A stretch of DNA of 64,000 nt, taken from positions 189,001 to 253,000 of the forward strand of contig NZ_JAIWOT010000001.1 in the NCBI RefSeq assembly GCF_021295335.1, read 5' to 3'. This stretch comes from Komagataeibacter sp. FNDCF1. GTDB lineage: Bacteria > Pseudomonadota > Alphaproteobacteria > Acetobacterales > Acetobacteraceae. Shown one piece after another: positions 60,861 to 64,000 of this stretch. The position numbers and the translations under genes were made by a program. The notes beneath the pieces are model-generated. The model made no database searches and was not told the origin of the DNA. It saw only the letters and a program-made list of their open reading frames with translations. Positions within the stretch are counted from its first letter, which is position 1. Each line of letters starts with the position of its first letter.

Positions 60861-61835
60861 TTGGCCAGCAACAGTTATGAATCCGGGCGGCTTGACCTGC
60901 CTTTCGTTGGCATTTCAACCTTTGGCAAATTTCCCCTTGCGCTGGATTGGGACAACATCGAAGCCGATGTCGCCATCCTTGGTGCGCCCTTCGACATGGG
61001 CACGCAGTTCCGCGCGGGTACGCGCTTCGGGCCGCGTGGCGTGCGGGCCGCGTCCACGCTGTTTTCCTTCGGGCATGCAGGCGCCTATGACCATGAAGAT
61101 GACGTCACCTATCTTGAACAGGCCCGGATCGTGGATGTGGGGGATGCCGACATCGTGCACACCGACACCCCGACCAGCCACGCCAATATTGAAAAGGGCG
61201 TGCGCGCCATCCTGAAGGCGGGGGCCATTCCGGTCGTCATCGGTGGTGACCATTCCATCAATATTCCCTGTGTCAACGCATTTTCCGATTTCGGGCCGAT
61301 CTACATCATCCAGATCGACGCCCATCTCGATTTTGTGGATGAACGGCATGGCGTGCGCAATGGCCATGGCAATCCGATGTGCCGCGCGTCGGAACATGCG
61401 CATGTCAAGGGCATCTCACAGTTTGGTATTCGTAATGTGTCCTCCACCGCGCGGGAAGGGTACGACGCGGCGCGCGCGGCCGGGTGCGACATTCTGTCGG
61501 TGCGTGATGTCCGCCGCCTGGGGCTTGAAGCCGTCCTGGCCCGGATACCGGAGGGAGTGCCCTACTACCTCACCATCGATATCGACGGTTTCGATCCGTC
61601 CATCGCGCCGGGAACGGGCACGCCCAGCCATGGGGGCTTCCTGTATTACGAGATACTGGAACTGCTGGCCGGTGTCGCGGCGAAAGGCCCCATTGTCGGG
61701 ATTGATCTGGTGGAGGTCGCGCCACCCTACGACCCGACGGAAATCACTTCCATCCTCGCGGCACAGCTCCTGCTTAACCTGATTGGCCGCATCCTGCATG
61801 TGCGCGCGACAAAGGCCCTGCCATCAGGCGGGTAA
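60861..61835 (+). CDS. speB: Ureohydrolase, agmatinase/guanidinobutyrase family
   Basis: A 324-residue manganese enzyme that cleaves urea from guanidino compounds. It starts at TTG 60861, with GGAG seven bases upstream; the nearby ATG is in another frame. It shows FRAGTRFGPRGVRAAS, GGDHS (about residues 128-132), QIDAHLDFVDERHG, and DIDGFDPSIAPGTGTPSHGG, the three Mn-binding motifs. Substrate could be agmatine, guanidinobutyrate or a related guanidino acid; the symbol is only a family name. It is followed at 95 bp by an MHS-type transporter that may import the substrate. Confidence 0.9.
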   Translation: MASNSYESGRLDLPFVGISTFGKFPLALDWDNIEADVAILGAPFDMGTQFRAGTRFGPRGVRAASTLFSFGHAGAYDHEDDVTYLEQARIVDVGDADIVHTDTPTSHANIEKGVRAILKAGAIPVVIGGDHSINIPCVNAFSDFGPIYIIQIDAHLDFVDERHGVRNGHGNPMCRASEHAHVKGISQFGIRNVSSTAREGYDAARAAGCDILSVRDVRRLGLEAVLARIPEGVPYYLTIDIDGFDPSIAPGTGTPSHGGFLYYEILELLAGVAAKGPIVGIDLVEVAPPYDPTEITSILAAQLLLNLIGRILHVRATKALPSGG

Positions 61836-61930
61836 AGCACTGCATGACGCCGGAATGCGCTAGGGCATTCCGGTGCATCCGCCACGGTATGCAGTACCGC
61901 TTCCGCAAGCCGCAAGGTCAGTGAGAACCC

Positions 61931-63205
61931 ATGGAACGTCGTCTGCTACCGCTGGTGCTCGGGTGTTTTCTGGGCACATTCCTGGAATGGTATGACTATG
62001 CGCTGTACAGCTACCTGGCGGCATCCATTTCAACTGCATTCTTCCCCAGGGGCGATGCTTCGGTCGCGCTTGTGGAAACATTCGCGGTTTTTTCCCTGTC
62101 TTTCCTGGTGCGCCCGTTGGGCGGGGTATTCTGGGGGTTCATCGGGGACCGCTTCGGCCGCAGGATCTCGCTTTCGGCCTCCATCCTGCTGATTTCAGGC
62201 GCGACGGCCTGTATCGGGCTTATCCCCGGCTATCAGGCAATCGGGATTTATGCGCCCTGCCTGCTTCTGTTCTTCCGGCTTTTGCAGGGCCTGTCCGCTG
62301 CGGGAGAATTCGCGGGCGCGGCCATCATCCTGGCCGAGACGGTGCCCGCCCGGCTGCGGGGCATACTGACGGCGGTCGTACCAGCGGGGGAAGCCATGGG
62401 GCTGCTGGCCGGGGCATGCCTGATCTCCGGGTTTTCCACCCTGTCGCATGGTGGTCCGTTACGGGAGTGGATGTGGCGCGCGCCATTCCTGCTGTCGGTG
62501 CCGATCGGTCTTGTGGCGTTCTTTCTGCGCCGGCGTGTGCTTGATACCGCGCCCGACACCACGTTCCGCCATGATGTCACGCCCATCAGGCATCTGCTTG
62601 GCCAGCATCGTGGTGCGTTGCTGACGGGTTTCCTGGCTGCGGTTCTTGATGCGGTGGGTTTCTATTTCGTACTGACGTTCCTGCCCACGTTCCTGCTTGC
62701 ATCCGGCCTGATCACGGGCGACAGCGCCGCAAAGTGGGAAATCCTGCCCCTGGTATTTTTTGTGCCCGCCGTGATGGGGGCCGGTTTTCTGGCGGACAGG
62801 CTGGGCGCGCGAAAGGTTCTGGCCCTGTCGGCGCTGTGTTTCATCCTGTTCTATCTGCCCCTGTTGTGGCTGATGCCGCACCTGCCCGCAGGCGGTATTC
62901 TGGCATGCGAACTGCTGCTTGCGATGTTCATGGCGCTGGCGGATGGCGCGCTGCCCTTCTTCCTGACGGAACTGTTCCCGGCCGGTGTTCGCTATTCCGG
63001 CTTTGCCGTGGCGTTCAACCTGGCCAATACGGTCTTTGGCGGCACGACGCCGCTGGTCATGACGCTGTTCATGCGGCTGAAACATGCCTATTATCTGTCC
63101 GCGGGCTGGATTATCGGCGCGGCTGGCCTGACGCTTCTGGCTGTCTGCCTGAAAAGGGGAAAAAACCCGCCATCCGTGTCCGGGTCCTTTCCGCCTGTCG
63201 ACTGA
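61931..63205 (+). CDS. MFS transporter, metabolite/H+ symporter (MHS) type
   Basis: A 424-residue protein with 12 hydrophobic helices. Family motifs are GTFLEWYDYALYSYLA (helix 1, typical of ProP/ShiA-like symporters), RPLGGVFWGFIGDRFGRR (loop 2-3), RLLQGLSAAGEFAGAAIILAE (helix 4), and FLTELFPAGVRYSGFAVAFNLANTVFGGTTP. It probably takes up a zwitterionic or carboxylate solute with protons, likely the substrate of the adjacent ureohydrolase. Confidence 0.9.
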   Translation: MERRLLPLVLGCFLGTFLEWYDYALYSYLAASISTAFFPRGDASVALVETFAVFSLSFLVRPLGGVFWGFIGDRFGRRISLSASILLISGATACIGLIPGYQAIGIYAPCLLLFFRLLQGLSAAGEFAGAAIILAETVPARLRGILTAVVPAGEAMGLLAGACLISGFSTLSHGGPLREWMWRAPFLLSVPIGLVAFFLRRRVLDTAPDTTFRHDVTPIRHLLGQHRGALLTGFLAAVLDAVGFYFVLTFLPTFLLASGLITGDSAAKWEILPLVFFVPAVMGAGFLADRLGARKVLALSALCFILFYLPLLWLMPHLPAGGILACELLLAMFMALADGALPFFLTELFPAGVRYSGFAVAFNLANTVFGGTTPLVMTLFMRLKHAYYLSAGWIIGAAGLTLLAVCLKRGKNPPSVSGSFPPVD

Positions 63206-63211
63206 TATTCC

Positions 63212-64000
63212 TTATCCCGCTGCGCGGCTGGCTGGCCGCAACAGGCGCGACAACTGGCTGGTGGCCAGCATCGTCAGCACATTCAGCCCCAGGGCAAGAC
63301 TGCCGATATTGATGTCGCGTACCCATGCGGGCAGGGCGGGGAACAACGTGGCCATGGTGGCATGTGTCAGTACGGTTGCCATGACCAGCCCCACGCCCAC
63401 GCATATGCCTGTCGCAGCCCCACCCGTCGTGACGATGCGCCGCGATGGCAGGCAGGCGACCAATGCCGGAAAAAGCTGGGTGACGAAATTGTAGCCCATG
63501 ATCAGCAGATTCACGATGCTCAGCGAATCATCCAGCGCAAACCAGACGGCGACCAGTGTTATGACCGGCACCATGGTGCGGGCCGTACGCCCCACGGATA
63601 CGGGATCATGACGGGCGAAAATCGTGCCGAATATGTTGTTTGCCACCAGTGTTGCCGTGGCGATCAGCATCATGGAACCGGGTACGATGGCCGTAAGCAG
63701 GCCAGCAGCACCGATCAGCCCCACGAACCAGGATGGAAAGGTCTGGATCGACAGCCGGAGCAGCGCCATGTCCGTCTGGCCGCCACGCAGGCCCGGTACC
63801 TGGTCAATGGCGGCAAAGCCCACCACCATGGCCAGGATCATGACCAGTGTATAAAGCGGCATCATGACCGCATTGATCCGGAAGCTGCGTGCCGCGTGGG
63901 CCGAAAGGGCGGAGCCGAACGTGTGGGGCCACATATAGATGCCCAGCGCGGAAATGAGGATGGTCGAGCAGAACCACGAAGGGCTGGACCCGGTGGCGGA
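63212..64000 (-). CDS. Sodium/solute symporter family protein, C-terminal part (gene runs off the right edge)
   Basis: 263 residues are visible on the minus strand with no stop up to the window edge. The segment LISALGIYMWPHTFGSALSA, followed by NAVMMPLYTLVMILAMVVGF, GAAGLLTAIVPGSMMLIATATLVANNIF, and further helices, matches the C-terminal half of SSS-family sodium symporters. About seven TM helices are present. It converges with the MHS transporter gene 6 bp away. The N-terminus and substrate cannot be seen. Confidence 0.85.
   Translation of the reverse strand, partial: SATGSSPSWFCSTILISALGIYMWPHTFGSALSAHAARSFRINAVMMPLYTLVMILAMVVGFAAIDQVPGLRGGQTDMALLRLSIQTFPSWFVGLIGAAGLLTAIVPGSMMLIATATLVANNIFGTIFARHDPVSVGRTARTMVPVITLVAVWFALDDSLSIVNLLIMGYNFVTQLFPALVACLPSRRIVTTGGAATGICVGVGLVMATVLTHATMATLFPALPAWVRDINIGSLALGLNVLTMLATSQLSRLLRPASRAAG

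Noticed and set aside
1-64000. CRISPR arrays, tRNA and rRNA genes, prophage or conjugation genes
   Set aside because: Looked for regularly spaced direct repeats, cloverleaf-like sequences, integrases and phage structural motifs; none was seen.

Overview
The window is high-GC alphaproteobacterial DNA. It most likely comes from an acetic acid bacterium (Acetobacteraceae, probably Komagataeibacter or Gluconacetobacter). This rests on an IS1031-type IS5 element, an OprB sugar porin, a very large cyclic beta-glucan synthase, and the overall protein style. The genus is an inference, because no rRNA, tRNA or housekeeping marker is present.

Layout. 0-9 kb: the start of an OprB porin gene (-) running off the left edge, an IS1031-like element just upstream of it, arsH-arsR (-), a divergent SDR/TetR pair, a decayed response-regulator remnant in front of an intact sensor kinase, and an IS1182-family element with perfect 21-bp ends. 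9-19 kb: a DadA-like FAD oxidase, an LtaS/OpgB-like phosphoglycerol-transferase-type membrane protein, two subunits of a PaoABC-type aldehyde oxidoreductase without the molybdenum subunit, a glycine-rich secreted protein, a peroxiredoxin homologue with Ser in place of the peroxidatic Cys, and a stress-flavoured group (PfpI protein plus several small hydrophilic proteins). 19-28 kb: one 8.6-kb gene for an NdvB/ChvB-type cyclic glucan synthase. 28-38 kb: a Na+/H+ antiporter, LysR and SDR, an ABC exporter, a LuxR-type regulator, TrhO, ArsC and a lipid-kinase-family protein. 37.5-43.6 kb: soxBDAG-purU, a heterotetrameric sarcosine oxidase operon whose last gene handles 10-formyl-tetrahydrofolate. 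44-45 kb: an IS110-family element lying between soxB and a LysR gene whose 5' end it appears to have replaced.

46-64 kb is a catabolic island. It holds a proline-racemase-family enzyme with a Ser/Thr active-site pair, a DMT transporter, an aminotransferase, and a GntR/FCD regulator. Divergent from the regulator is a tightly packed eight-gene operon (50885-59761). That operon encodes a fused substrate-binding/permease amino-acid ABC protein, its ATPase, an M20 amidohydrolase, an enolase-superfamily enzyme, an M24 creatinase-fold hydrolase lacking the usual metal ligands, a DapA-family lyase, a stand-alone CTP-synthase-type glutamine amidotransferase domain with an unknown N-terminal domain, and an atypical SDR. 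A second LysR, an agmatinase-family ureohydrolase, an MHS-type transporter and a truncated sodium/solute symporter follow.

The genes suggest uptake and stepwise dismantling of an N-substituted or cyclic amino-acid derivative. The substrate cannot be read from the sequence. This operon is the best candidate for an undescribed system in the window. Several loci show decay or rearrangement by insertion sequences.
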